A stretch of 64,000 nucleotides of DNA from Nannobrachium achirus. Lineage: Eukaryota > Chordata > Actinopteri > Myctophiformes > Myctophidae. Where the stretch lies: NCBI GenBank assembly GCA_963921795.1, contig OY997644.1, forward strand, positions 1,359,334-1,423,333. Direction: 5' to 3'. Below the pieces are notes generated by a model. The model saw only the letters and a list, made by a program, of their open reading frames with translations, was not told where the DNA came from and searched no databases. The number at the start of each line of letters is the position of its first letter. The stretch's first letter is position 1. A program made the position numbers and the translations under genes. Of this stretch, positions 22,260 to 33,345 are shown piece by piece.

Positions 22260-22850
22260 TTAACCCATTTAGGCCTAGAATTATTGAATGCTTTAACCAG
22301 TGAAAAATAGCAGATATACAAGCTCACAGCGCGGCACCGAGTGCCGCGCTGCGAGCTTGTAGATCTGCTATTTTTGAAAAAGTTGTGAAAATGTGTGCAA
22401 ATCTTTGAATATATGTATTTTCAAAGCGAACATTTGTAACTCAAATTTTGCTTCTGGGTGGTCCCTGGAACTAAATATTTTGAGATGGGGGTCCGTGGCC
22501 AAATACATATCATTTTGGGGGTCATTCAAATGAAAAGGTTTGAGAACCACTGACATAGTAGTCTCTCAAGAACAGACTAACTGAGCTCCAGTTAAGTGAA
22601 AAGGACCTTTTCTTTGACGATGGCTGGCCAGATTGCTGACATAGAAACATAGGTTTTTCAAAAAAATCTTAGAAGGATTTAAAAGACACTTATAGAATCG
22701 GGGTCAAAATTCGAATTTTCACAATTTTTCAAAAATAGCAGATCTACAAGCTCGCAGCGCGGCACTCGGTGCCGCGCTGTGAGCTTGTATATCTGCTATT
22801 TTTCAAAAGTGATACACAATAATGTGTACCCTTTCTAAATGGGTTGTTAA
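22260..22850. mobile_element. TTAA-flanked MITE with two hairpins (CCCATTTAGGCC family)
   Basis: The left TTAACCCATTTAGGCC and right TCTAAATGGGTT ends are inverted, and TTAA is at or next to both ends. The element is itself an inverted repeat: the hairpin at 22304-22376 is the reverse complement of that at 22732-22803, with matching GCTTTAAC..GAAAAATAGC flanks. TTAA plus CCC ends suggests a piggyBac-like family. Other copies: 35134, 37237, 40769, 56318, 59818 and 63465. Confidence 0.88.
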
Positions 22851-23068
22851 AGTGTTCCCTGTTGTGCTATTTCTTCTCTTCCCCCACTTGATGAGAGAAG
22901 AACAGTCATGGGAGCTTTGCTCCCACGCATGAAGTCACCGAGGTCTTCTTGCCAACGCAGACACACAGATTCTTGTGCGCTCCGCCGCGCCTCCTCGCGA
23001 GACCCCCGAACACTCATAAATATAGCATAAACAGTCGCCACGGCAGCGCGAGGAAACCTGACAGCAGA

Positions 23069-23484
23069 TGGGACGATATGAACATTTCACATCACGATTA
23101 TTGTGACAAAAGAAATCGCGATTTACGATATTATCGCGATAATCAAAAGCCATTATCCTAGGGTGGAACGTTTGCCAAAAAATAGCAGATCTACAAGCTC
23201 ACAACGCGTCGCGACGCGTTGTGAGCTTGTAGATCGGCTATTTTTGGGCAAAGACATTTGATAGAGTGAACAAAAGACTGTATCAAGTATGTATATTATA
23301 AGTACCTTTCACCAATTATAGAGGGTTTAAGTGGTACTGGATATGCAGCTCGGCAAATAAAAGGTGAATTGATCCCAGTGCATGACGGAGGACGATATCA
23401 CGATAAATTAAACCTCCACCATACGATTATCGTGAGTGTTTTTTTATCACGATAAACGATAATATCGCTTATCGTCCCCTCCCT
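23069..23484. mobile_element. GGGATGGGACGATA element with hairpin
   Basis: TGGGACGATATGAAC and the right end GCTTATCGTCCCCTCCCT are inverted. The 8-bp repeat ACAGCAGA flanks it (23061-23068, 23485-23492), with a few terminal bases lost on the left. A symmetrical hairpin is at 23178-23247. Confidence 0.75.
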
Positions 23485-23899
23485 ACAGCAGATGTGAAGT
23501 GTTGTTCCATATTGCACAATTCTTTTGTACTTCTGACAAACATTAAATGTTTTTTTTTCTTTTCCTTTCCTTGTGACATTTGTTGTTTGTTTGTTCTATT
23601 CCTTTGTCAAGGCCGATATGAAAAATAAATGTGTAATCTCAATTTCTAATGTTTTTTAGATGTTGTATTTATGATTGATCCCATGTACTGTGCATGGTGG
23701 TTCTAGCTTTAAAGCAGCCAGTGCAGAGTCCGTTCCAAAGAATGAGGACATGGATTTAATGACGTCAGGGAAATAAATTGTCGGGCAGCAGAATAATGAG
23801 GTAGCTTTTCACCCCACTTTGTCTGGTTTATAAGGTCATACATTAAGAGATCATCCTGGCTTCTGTTCTTTCAATGCATTTGCATTTTGTCTGTTCAGT

Positions 23900-24153
23900 A
23901 TATCGTCGTTGTCGGGTGGAAACCTTGTACGTCCAAAACCGTTCGTTTTTATCATTTAAAAAAATGAACTAAACTAGTGAAAACAGCCGATCTACAAGCA
24001 CACAACGCCTCGCACCGTGAGGCGTTGTGTAGATCTGCTGTTTTCACTACTTTTGTGCGACGGCCTTGTCTGATGAAGCAGGGCTTTACTTCGCGAAAAA
24101 ACGTAAACATTTGAAACTTGGAGATACGAGGTTTCTGCCCAACAGTGACGATA
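23900..24153. mobile_element. 254-bp TATCGTC-ended MITE with hairpin
   Basis: The ends TATCGTCGTTGTCGGGTGG and CCCAACAGTGACGATA are inverted, with TA flanking. One hairpin sits in the middle. The same unit is nested in the elements at 3176, 13302, 32204 and 60688. Confidence 0.8.
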
Positions 24154-24259
24154 TGCTAATAATGGTTCTACTTTTTGCCCCTTTCTCTCCCCAATTTATT
24201 CGGTAACATGTCATTAGGTCGAACACCCTTTGGATCGACCACCAAACTCTTAACCCAAA

Positions 24260-24400
24260 CCCTAATCCTAACCTCAGTAAAACTATGCCTAACTCTAACC
24301 CTAACCCTAAACCTAACCTCAGTAACAGCGACGCGGGTAATTATCTAACCTGTCGACGCTCGCGGGTGATTATCTAACCTGCCGACGCTGTTCGACCCAA
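24260..24400. repeat. short telomere-like and 30-bp repeats
   Basis: Degenerate CCCTAA units (CTAACCCTAACCC) appear in a short run, followed by two copies of GATTATCTAACCTG.CGACGCT. It is too short to be a telomere remnant with confidence. Similar CCCTAACCCT triplets occur near 49325 and 60620. Confidence 0.6.
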
Positions 24401-24422
24401 TGGGGCAGTCCCCATTTATTCA

Positions 24423-24965
24423 CAGGGTTCCCACACATTTTTACCAATTCATTTCCAAAACTTTTCCAGAATATTTAACCCAATTTCCAGGACTATATAA
24501 CAATAATTCAGCTCAATAACAAGTCGCTTACTCCTATGCGCAATGCCCAAAGACAGGTAGTGTATGCCAGTGGTTCTCAACCTTTTCAGGCTGTGACATC
24601 TGAAATAATCATATTTTAACTGGGGACCACGGCACCCTGACGAGCAGTTGAGGAATTTTGTATAACACGTTTCTATTGTCAAAATAGCAGATCTACATGC
24701 TCACAACGCCTCGCAACGCGAGGCGTTGTGAGCATGTAGATCGGCTATTTTCACAATTTCTGCCTCTAATATTAAACAATTTGGCCAATGTTTAATTTGT
24801 CATTTCAGAGGTATTAACAAAACCAATAACCAAAGACAATGCATAGCATTTTTTTTCCAGGACCTTCCAGGACCCTTGATCAATTCCAAAACTTTTCCAG
24901 TACTGGATTTTTTTTTCTTTTAATTTTAAAATATTTCCAGGAATTTCATGACCGTGGGAACCCTG
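24423..24965. mobile_element. hAT-like CAGGGTTCCCACAC element with nested copy
   Basis: It runs from CAGGGTTCCCACAC to CGTGGGAACCCTG, and TATTCA is repeated at both flanks. A second hAT-like element starts CAGTGGTTCTCAACC at 24568 inside it, with a hairpin at 24680-24755. The flanking DNA on both sides belongs to the SINE-like repeat seen at 5135. Confidence 0.75.
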
Positions 24966-25103
24966 TATTCATTATGCGACCCAATTCCTCCCCACACAAA
25001 TGTCACTGCTGCCTACTGCCAGTGAGGAGCCTCCACCGGGAGGACATGGAGATTTCGTCCTACTCCTCCCGCCCAACACTCTCGGCTGACAGGTGCCGTC
25101 TAC

Positions 25104-25815
25104 TTCTAGAGATGGGACGATATGAAAGTTTCATGTCACAATTATTGTGACCAAAGAAATCGCGATTTACGATATTATCGCGATAATCAAAATATCCCCA
25201 ACATCCATTATCCTGAGGGGTGGAACATTTGAGAAAAATAGCAGATCTACAAGCTCACAACGCATCGCGACGTGACGCGTTGTGAGCTTGTAGATCGGCT
25301 ACTTTTTGGCAAAGAGATTTGGTAGAGTGGAGAAAAAAAGACTGTATCAAGTACGTACAGTATATTATAAGTACGTTTGTATGTTTTACCAATAGAAGGT
25401 TTAAAGTAAGCCATTTACCATGAGAGCGAGTGGGTTATTGGCTGATTTACCACTGTTTCAGGGTTGTGGCACGAGGCGAAGCCACGACCCTCGAATGGTA
25501 AATTGCTTTTCTACCACTTTTACCATATAAATGAAAGAAAACACAGTTGTAACTTGCAAGGTTATTTAGTTATACAACTGCAACACAACAGTGGGGGGGG
25601 GGTCCATGAGCCAACTCAAGGTTGTTGACTGATTTACCACTGTTTTAAGCCAATCAGAATCCAGCTCTGAACATGTGACCACAAAAAGTGGTAGAAAGGT
25701 GAATTCATCCCAGTGCAGGACAATTTTTACGATAAATTAAAACTACACAATACGATTATCGTGAGTGTTTTTTTATCACGATAAACAATAATATCGCATA
25801 TCGTCTCATCCCTAG
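25104..25815. mobile_element. GGGATGGGACGATA element, enlarged
   Basis: The ends AGAGATGGGACGATATG and ATATCGTCTCATCCCTAG are inverted. A hairpin is at 25233-25312. The middle carries about 280 extra bp (about 25400-25690) with GATTTACCACTGTTT repeated twice, probably another insertion. Confidence 0.7.
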
Positions 25816-25940
25816 TGCCGTCCCAGTACGCGCAACGACAACAAATCTAAAATCCCTTTTGTAGTGACTTTTTGGAGACGCCAGTGGTAGTTACATAGTG
25901 ATGGAAAGCAGGACAACCCAGGCAGGCCTCAAGGAAAGCT

Positions 25941-26068
25941 GGAGAGAGACTGACAGTGGACGGTTCTCTGTCTGGAGAGAGACTGACAGTGGACGGTTCT
26001 CTGTCTGGAGAGAGACTGACAGTGGACGGTTCTCTGTCTGGAGAGAGACTGACAGTGGACGGTTCTCT
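25941..26068. repeat. 33-bp tandem repeat, four units
   Basis: Four nearly identical units GGAGAGAGACTGACAGTGG then ACGGTTCTCTGTCT. Open frames on the plus strand simply follow the multiple-of-three unit. No splice sites or conservation support a gene. Confidence 0.95.
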
Positions 26069-26181
26069 GCGTTTACAACAGCCTGAACCTCTGCCTGACG
26101 TGAGTATTTGTATTAGCTATGTGCCAAACAGCTGTGAGCATCATGGCCCTGCTCATACAGTATACAAACCTCACTCACACT

Positions 26182-26659
26182 CAGGGGCGTCACACCAAAT
26201 TCTGGGCCCTGGGTACAAGGATTCACTGCGGGCCCCCCATGAATGTTAACTATTGAAAAATAGCAGATACAAGCTCACAAGCTTGTAGATCTGCTATTTT
26301 TGTGAAATTGTGAAAATGTGTGCAAGAAACCCATGTTTCTATGTCAGTGATGCTCAAACTTTTTCATGTGAAGGACCCCCAAAATTATATGAATTTGGCC
26401 ACGGACCCCCATCTCAAAATATTTAGTTCCAGGGACCCCCCAAGAAGCAAAATTTGAGTTACAAATGTTCGCTTAAAGATTTGCACATTATTTTCACGAC
26501 TTTTAAAAAATAGCAGATCTACAAGCTCACAGCGCGGCACTCGGTGCCGCGCTGTGAGCTTGTATATCTGCTATTTTTCAATAGCTAAAGTTACTAGGGC
26601 CCCTCCACCTTGGGCCCTGGTAACTCAGTCCCACTTTCCTACCCCTTGTGACGCCCCTG
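26182..26659. mobile_element. hAT-like element CAGGGGCGTC, second intact copy
   Basis: The ends CAGGGGCGTCAC and GTGACGCCCCTG have a perfect 8-bp duplication CTCACACT (26174-26181, 26660-26667). It is in the opposite orientation to 18965-19439. A shortened hairpin (26252-26300) and a full one (26506-26577) bracket the shared core. Confidence 0.92.
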
Positions 26660-26734
26660 CTCACACTTGCTCTCCCCATGTCTCTCTCTCACTCAGTCTC
26701 TGCCACTATGTTCAGTCACATTAATGCATACACA

Positions 26735-27156
26735 TTAGGGCATTCACACCAAATATTCGAATATTAGAAGTCACTATTCAACGTTGTTCACCGAAGTTGA
26801 ATATTTGCTTATTTTCTTTTATTGTTTTCTCTTTAAAAAATATATAGTTTATAAAGCTTGGCTAGATAGGAGGTCATAAGAATGAGTTGTCAATGCCCCT
26901 GGTGGATGAATTTGTTAATGCTCAATACCAGGGGTTCTCAAACTTTTTTTAGGCTGCGACCCCCAAAATAAACATATTTGAACTGGGGAACCCCACCCTG
27001 ATAAGCACTTGGAAATGTAGGTATTAATGTGACTCGGTTCCACAGATAAATATTGTGAAAATAGCAGATCTAGATCTGCCTCGCGTTGCGAGGCGTTGTG
27101 AGCATCTATTTTCACAATGTTTGCCTCTTGCTTACTTAATATTTGACAGTTTGGCC
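26735..27156. mobile_element. TAGGGCATTCAC hAT-like element, right end lost
   Basis: It starts TAGGGCATTCACACC and ATATTCGAATATT, includes CAGGGGTTCTCAAAC and a broken hairpin (27055-27115), and stops after TTGACAGTTTGGCC. Confidence 0.7.
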
Positions 27157-27380
27157 CATGGTCTGGAGGATCTGAGATAAGAATCTCATCAACGAAGAAC
27201 TGAAAGAGAAGCTTGATTTCTACTGGAGTAAAATGAAAATACAACTTTGAGCATTATGTTGACACTTGTCCCATCTTAGTTATTATTTCAAGGTCACTAA
27301 TTAGTCTTTGCTAATTTCAGATCTTCCATTCTCCTGTTAAAACAGGGCCATGGGTAGGCCTACACGAAAGCAGTACGAGC

Positions 27381-27520
27381 GAGATCATTTAGCGACCTAC
27401 AACCGGGTCGCAACGTGGTCGGTAGTTTTCAGCGACCGGGTCGCTAAATCGAGCGACCGGGTCGCTAAATCAACCGACCGGCCCGGTAAATCACAGACCG
27501 CGCGGCTAAATCGACCGAGG
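27381..27520. repeat. palindromic minisatellite, GCGACCGGGTCGC units
   Basis: Two perfect units GCGACCGGGTCGCTAAATC are flanked by three or four decayed ones. Each unit is itself a palindrome. It is CpG-rich against AT-rich surroundings. Confidence 0.8.
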
Positions 27521-27938
27521 TCCACAAGTGTACAACTATCTGATAAAGTTTCTCCATCTTAACCTCCCACATCAACTGCAATAGTATTTTTCTTGTCATT
27601 CAATTGTACTTTTCTTATAAATACTGGTTCAAAGTAAGTCCTTTTTTAATTTTACTAAGGTAGATGTCAAGCCTGGTCTCAACATGTTGAAGTTGGACAT
27701 GCTGAAAGGAAAACAAGAGCAAGACTGTTAAATAAACACTAAAATCCTCATTTGGAACTCAAAGTGATGGACGGGATGCAGGTTCCAAACCGGGTCCCAT
27801 TTAAAGTACAAAACGGTTTAGGACTACAGAAAGACATCATCATCCCTGTAGCAGTCGATTAGGAATTATTTTGGTCACCGTTTCAAGTTTCCAGTTTTCG
27901 CTGTATTGTTTTTTTCTAAGATTTGTGCAATAGTTCTC

Positions 27939-28540
27939 TTAAAGGAGTAGTTAGTTCACCCCCAAAATGACTTTTTTTTACATTTTGTGATAGCAAAATG
28001 TCTTTACCTAGCCCCTGGAAGTCACTTTGGCAGTGACGTCAGAATGGAAAGTGGATTAATGTCCCTTGATGATAAACGCGGGCGGTTCTCTCGGCTGGCT
28101 CCACGTATTCTATTGAAGTCAGTGGGCGCCGCCCCGCTCAGCGTGTAGATCATGTGGAATCAACTGCTCCTCCTTCCGTGGGCATTGCTAGTCGCTTTTT
28201 CGCCCCCCTTCTTTGGTTTGGGAAAGGCGATAACTGTGTCAGAAGGTGGATGGGCGGGCGGCACGAGGCTTTCTCCTCCTATGCAGTGCCCTCGCTATAG
28301 CAAATATGTGGAATCGAGCGCCACAGCCCACTAGCCCTCCCTCTTTTGTGCCTTGGTTTCATAGGGGGAGTGGTCTTACGTTCAGAGCGATTTTTTGGAC
28401 TATAGAGACATTGACAGCCAAGAAAAATCCATCAGAAGGACTTCGCCGTCGGAAAGTTCACTTATTATTAAGCACCGATGTGCTCGGATATTTTTTATTT
28501 TTCAACGTGTTACACCCATAGAGTTATAATAAGTAGGCCT
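27939..28540. other. GC-rich stretch starting with a TTAA element end
   Basis: It opens with TTAAAGGAGTAGTTAGTTC and CACCCCCAAAATGAC, the left end of the 19712-type family, and continues into about 450 bp richer in G+C and CpG. No matching right end or spliced frame was found. The plus-strand frame at 28152 looks signal-peptide-like but stops after 60 codons. Confidence 0.35.
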
Positions 28541-28579
28541 ATAGGTTACACCACGGACAACGGCTTTTCGCTCGCGTCG

Positions 28580-28580
28580 C

Positions 28581-28625
<45 letters not shown>
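28580..28625. repeat. (GT)n microsatellite
   Basis: About 20 GT units between CGCGCGTC and GAGAGTGAGTGAG. Confidence 0.95.
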
Positions 28626-29285
28626 AGTGAGTGAGTGTCGGAGATAGAGAGAGCGACAGATACAGACAGCGTCTATAAAAACTGCGTGTGTATGATGTTT
28701 TAAGCATTGTTGTTTCCCAAGTACTGGGTCTCGACCCACGGGTGGGTCGCGGAATGGGACTGTGACGTGTGTGTGTGCCAATGTTGTGTATTGTAACTGC
28801 GTCTTCTATTGCAAACAGTGCTAAACTCTTCAATCAATCAATCAGTCTATACAACAACCTCGCGAATTTGCCTATACAGCCCCCACCCCCACACCACGCA
28901 AAAGTCCTCAATTCAACATATAGGCTACGTCAGTAAAAGTACAAAAGTATTGACTTGATTTCATAGGCAATTAATTGTTAGCCTACTGTCAAATCTTTTG
29001 TCCCAGTACAGTTTTTGCTGAAAGACTGTCAGCCCAGACTACACTGGACACCTTACACATGACAGTTCCTGGGTACCCAAAAAATATATGTAATGTCGGT
29101 ACTGCCTATCGGTTCCTAGATGTGATGCGCAAAAAAAAAAAAGACAGCACAAACAGCACAAATGGCACAATCCAAGCACCGCGATGCGTCGAAGCATAAC
29201 GCTGGAGCGTCTCTGTGTTGAAGTTCGGCGGTCCTTCGGGCCACTCACCTCTAGAGTTCGGGCCACTTCTAGAGTTCACAGCAAG

Positions 29286-29411
<126 letters not shown>

Positions 29412-29629
29412 AAAATGAAACTGAAAGTGAATTCTCCCCAAACATTGGCAGGCCTATTATAGTAATAATAATAACACAATTAGGCCATAAATGTGCAATT
29501 ATGCAACTGGAGACATATTACCTTTTATTACCCAATAAATAAATAAATAAAGAATGTTTAAAAATAATGTGTGTGTGTAATAAAAAAAAAAATCTCTATT
29601 CAGTTTCAGCTAAAAATATATATTTTTAA

Positions 29630-29722
29630 CCATTTTGGAACCGAAATAGGAACAGTTAGGAACCGGAACCGATAAGCAGAACCGGAACCGGAATCGTAAA
29701 AATCCAAACGATACCCATCCCT
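29630..29722. repeat. GGAACCGGAACCG repeat fragment
   Basis: It ends with AACGATACCCATCCCT, the usual right end of a fish element beginning AGGGATGGGTATCG. Only this end is present. Confidence 0.45.
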
Positions 29723-30229
29723 TGCCTGAGCACCACTAAACCCCTTATGTTGATCAAATATAGAGCAGTCGTGCCTGAGCGCCCACAGGGCGATCTGTTT
29801 TTTTTCCGACCCTGCTGTCCTCTGCCCAGCTCAGCCTCTGGCCGGACACCTAATTGTCCGGTTTTCAGAGTGGTGTTATTGCTTTAATGGTTACATTTAC
29901 ATATCACTGCTAATCTCCCGTTTCATTGGTATAGAAAAATAGCAGATACACAAGCTCACAGACACACACGTGTGTGCATTTCATTTATAGAGCTCGCTCG
30001 GCAGTCATCGCTTACACTGAACGCTCCGGTCCACCGTCACTCCTCCGTCCTCCCACGCTTATTGTGGATGAAACCACGGCGAAAGTAGTTAGATGAACTG
30101 CAGCTCAGATTTGCCCAAAAGACGCCGAAACGAAACGTCATTTAGCCAACAATGGAGCAAAGTAAATTACTTAATAAAGAAGCGCAGAATTGACGAGTAT
30201 TATCATGCACTTTGCAGCACTGTGTGCAG

Positions 30230-30310
30230 TGGCGTAGGGGAGGGGCACGCAACCCCCGCAATGCAGGGGGGCCTCCAGCAGAGGGGGCCCCCACACAGCA
30301 CACACCCAAA
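30230..30310. repeat. GGGGCCCC-rich repeat end
   Basis: AGTGGCGTAGGGGAGGGGC..GCAGGGGGGCC is echoed at 30711-30745 (GGGCCCCCACCCCCC), so the two probably belong to one insertion. Class unknown. Confidence 0.3.
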
Positions 30311-30526
30311 TGCTCCCTACTGCTCCAGTCTAATTCTCTCTCCCCCTCCCCCGCCTGCTGGCCCAGTCTCCACACAGCTGTGTGGAATGTAGTTAATGAG
30401 CACTCCTTTAGCTTTCCCTTACCAAGAAAGGAATATACATTTACTGCACCCAGCATTTAGCTAGTGGTCGTGTTGGAGCGCCTCAGTCCGCCAGCAGAGT
30501 TCATGTGCAACTTCTTCCAGAGAGAT

Positions 30527-30640
30527 TGATTGATTGAAGACTTTATTAGAAGTTTGCATAGGAAAGGGTACAGTTTCATGACAGTACAGTTCACTGGTAC
30601 AAGGTCAACTAAAAGGAGATCCTAGTAAGCTTTTCAGCTT
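30527..30640 (-). repeat. LINE 3' tail (ATCA-type)
   Basis: On the minus strand it reads GTACCAGTGAACTGTAC..CATGAAACTGTACC, then AATAAAGTCTTCAATCAATC. This matches the copy at 50640-50758. A 3' UTR ending in a tetranucleotide tail is typical of non-LTR retrotransposons. Confidence 0.6.
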
Positions 30641-31596
30641 ATTTACATAGGAAACCTTTATGTATGACTCATATAACATTGAACAGATATAACTCCGTCA
30701 TCATTTGCAAAAGGGCCCCCACCCCCCTCCTCGCAGGGGGGCCCCACAATTTTCAGGAATGATGTCAGCAAAGAAAAGGTAGAACGCAATGCATGTTTAG
30801 GTTTTCCTCTTGTCACTAGTAACAAAATAACTGCAGCTGAGCATAATTATATCCACAAGTCTCCCCTTCTCTTCCCCTCTCTCTGTTCTATTATTTCTGC
30901 TATGCCAGTCATGTGGATTAGATTTCTAATGGGACAATTTAACTCAAGAATAATTGCAAAAAAGATACAGTGTAGGGCCATCATGAAATAAAATAATTCA
31001 TGAAGGGTATTTGGGTGCATAATAAATAAAGGAGGTAGGCTAGTCTTAGTTTCAGGGCCGTGCAGCCCATTCAGGCAAAATAGGCAGCCGCCTGGGGCCC
31101 CACACAGGCTGGGGGCCTCATGAGATTTTTTTTTTTTTTAAACTAACATGGGCATGGTGATTCAGCAGTGATTCATGGTGGTCCATTGGCTAATAAGTGT
31201 CAATTTAGGGGTCCTTGACATAAAAAGTGGTGTAACTTGGAGGGCGCTGGTTTAAGCTTCGCTTGTTTAGCCTTGGATCAAGACAGTCATAGGTCAGTCT
31301 TGTTAACTCAAATATTTACTTCTGGGTGTCCCTGGAACAAAATATTTTGGGATGGGCAGGCCATGGAGCCGCTCCGTGGACCAAATACATATCATTTGTG
31401 CATTTCCAGGGGTTAGCTGACATTTGGTGGGTGAACACTAGGCACAATCATTGTCATTTTGTGCCATACATTTTAGGCAGATTACCCCCCCGGACCCCCT
31501 GCGGCTTAACACATTAAGAAAACAACAAGCAACAAAATGTTATTATTGAAATATTCAATTCTAGTTCTATTGATGTGACAAAAAACTAAAAATATA

Positions 31597-31703
31597 TTTT
31601 TTGTTTTTTGTCTTTTTTTCTATCGATTATTCACCCCATGGAGACTCCATGGGGTGAATAATCAATAGAAAAAAAGTCATTTTGGGGGTGAACTACTCCT
31701 ATA
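31597..31703. mobile_element. right part of TTAA-type CCCCCAAAATGAC foldback
   Basis: It contains TCACCCCATGGAGACTCCATG and its inverse as a tight palindrome, then GTCATTTTGGGGGTGAAC and TACTCCT. It is a relative of 19712-20020. Confidence 0.65.
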
Positions 31704-31861
31704 ATCTCTTCTAAGAGTGTTGACTTCAGTATGCCTGTTTTGTAAAAGAAGAGCTTAACCTTTTCTGGTTTCCAGTCGACCCGCTGTGAGGGGACGGTGC
31801 GGGGAGCGTCGTGTTCCTCCTGCGGGGTTGTGCGGATGTGCATTCGGGACACCGTCGCTTA

Positions 31862-32135
31862 GGGTGACCATAGCTGAGTGGTTAGGGAGCCTGCCTGGGG
31901 AACCAGTTCCCCTGGTTGTCCCTGGTTCGATTCCCGGTCAGGCAGCAATGTGTCAATGTGTCCCTGAGCAAGACCTTAACCCAAAATTGCTCCCCGAGCG
32001 CCGAATATGGCTGCTCACTGCTCCTAGTTGTTATAGGATGGGTAAAATGCAGAGATAAATCTCACGTATGTGCAAATGTACGCGACAAAAAACGTCCCGA
32101 AGGCGCGGGACCATATTCTATTCTATTCTACACAC
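31862..32135 (+). repeat. tRNA-derived SINE
   Basis: The head has an A box (TAGCTGAGTGGTTAG) and B box (GGTTCGATTCC). The body includes CCCTGAGCAAGACCTTAACCC and TTGCTCCCCGAGCGCC, common in fish SINEs. The tail is repeated TTCTA. The head is too divergent and lacks a proper acceptor stem, so it is not a tRNA gene. Confidence 0.75.
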
Positions 32136-32203
32136 CATGGGGCCAATGAAGATTGTCGCTACAGGAGTGCAGTGTGCACCTCCGTGCTTGGCAGGGTGTT
32201 TTT

Positions 32204-33026
32204 CAGGGACGTGCTGGGCCCCTGATTCAGCCCGGGAAAAAGAGTTGGAGAGGCCCTCATTGCTCGCGATAGAGAGAGAGATCTCTCGACTCTATAGCAC
32301 TGCTGCTACTTTTTGGAGCCGTGTGCAAAGCACATGAGCTCCCTGTGCACAGCTTTCAGCTTTTGTCCCGTCTAGTGGGAAAAGGATGTTTCGTTGAGTT
32401 CGAACAGTACCTTTTATGACCACACATGTTAAGGGAGGGGCGCTGTTTTCAGGCCAGGCCAGGCCAGGCACACACACACACAGGGGGGAACACATAGAAT
32501 CAAAAACATAGATCTGGAAGTGCTCAAATTCACGGCTCCACTTCGAACCAAGGTTTGATTTTTTTTTTCTTTTGCCATTTCAGATCATGACAAGTGACAA
32601 GCCAGTATATGAGTTATATTTCGTTGTTGTCGGGTGGAAACCCTGTATGTCCAAAACTGTTTGTTTTGTATTTATCATTTTAAAAATGATTTAAACTAGT
32701 GAAAACAGCCGATCTACAAGCACGCAACGCCTCGCACCGTTGCGTGCTTGTAGATCTGCTGTTTTCACTACTTTTGTGCGACGGCCTTGTATGATGAAGC
32801 AGGGCTTTTCTTTGCGAAAGAATTTACACATTTGAAACTTGGAGATACAAGGTTTCTGCCCGACAGTGACGATTTACTTTGTTGGCCGCCCAGCCCCCAA
32901 AATGAAACCAAAATGGCCGACATTTTATTTTTTATTTTTTTTTCGTAATGGCCGGCCTGGACCGGCCGGGAATGAACCGGCCGTTCGGGAGTTGTCCCGC
33001 TTTTCCCAATGGCCAGCACGTCCCTG
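32204..33026. mobile_element. hAT-like CAGGGACGTGCTGG element with two nested insertions
   Basis: It runs from CAGGGACGTGCTGGGCC to GGCCAGCACGTCCCTG, in reverse of 3176-3707. It contains a GGAGCCGTG..CACGGCTCC insertion (about 32316-32540) carrying the GTTAAGGGAGGGGCGCTG block, a TATCGTC-type unit and a hairpin at 32699-32770. Confidence 0.75.
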
Positions 33027-33116
33027 GGGTGTTTCCTTGGCATGCTGTATGGGTGGTCTTCCTGCGCTGGCGTGGAGAGGGTTGGGTTCGGGACCAGCAA
33101 GCCTTCTATGGAACAG

Positions 33117-33345
33117 GTATGTACGGTTGTGCTCAAAATTATTCAACCCCTCTCTCTGCAAATCTGGTTTATTTGCTAAATTCACAAACTGACAACTGAA
33201 TGAAATAAATACATCATACAAGAACAATGTAAATAGCTCAACAAAAGTAACATTTGATGTGTTTTTATTTTCCAAATTCAATGCTAAATGCCACTTTCAC
33301 ATCAATTATTCAACTCTTAATTACACCTGAATAATTATGTACAGT
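33117..33345. mobile_element. Tc1/mariner-like terminal fragment
   Basis: It begins TACGGTTGTGCTCAAAATTA then TTCAACCCC, a Tc1-family style terminus. A second inner TTATTCAACTC repeat follows. No transposase frame is left. Confidence 0.45.

Noticed and set aside
25898-26249. Possible small repeat protein (WRETDSGRFSV units)
   Set aside because: The 33-bp unit keeps two frames open automatically. There is no acceptor, donor or relative.
28152-28334. Secreted-peptide-like frame (MWNQLLLLPWALLVAF)
   Set aside because: It has a hydrophobic start but stops after 60 codons, with no exon signals and no conserved motif. Kept only as a note under the GC-rich stretch.
30093-30392. Possible start of a transposase or zinc-finger gene (MNCSSDLPKRRRNETSF)
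   Set aside because: The basic, Ser-rich first 45 residues look gene-like, but the frame then runs into a GGGGCCC repeat, and I could not match it to a family.
31862-31940. tRNA gene
   Set aside because: A and B boxes are present but the cloverleaf ends do not pair, and a typical SINE body and tail follow.
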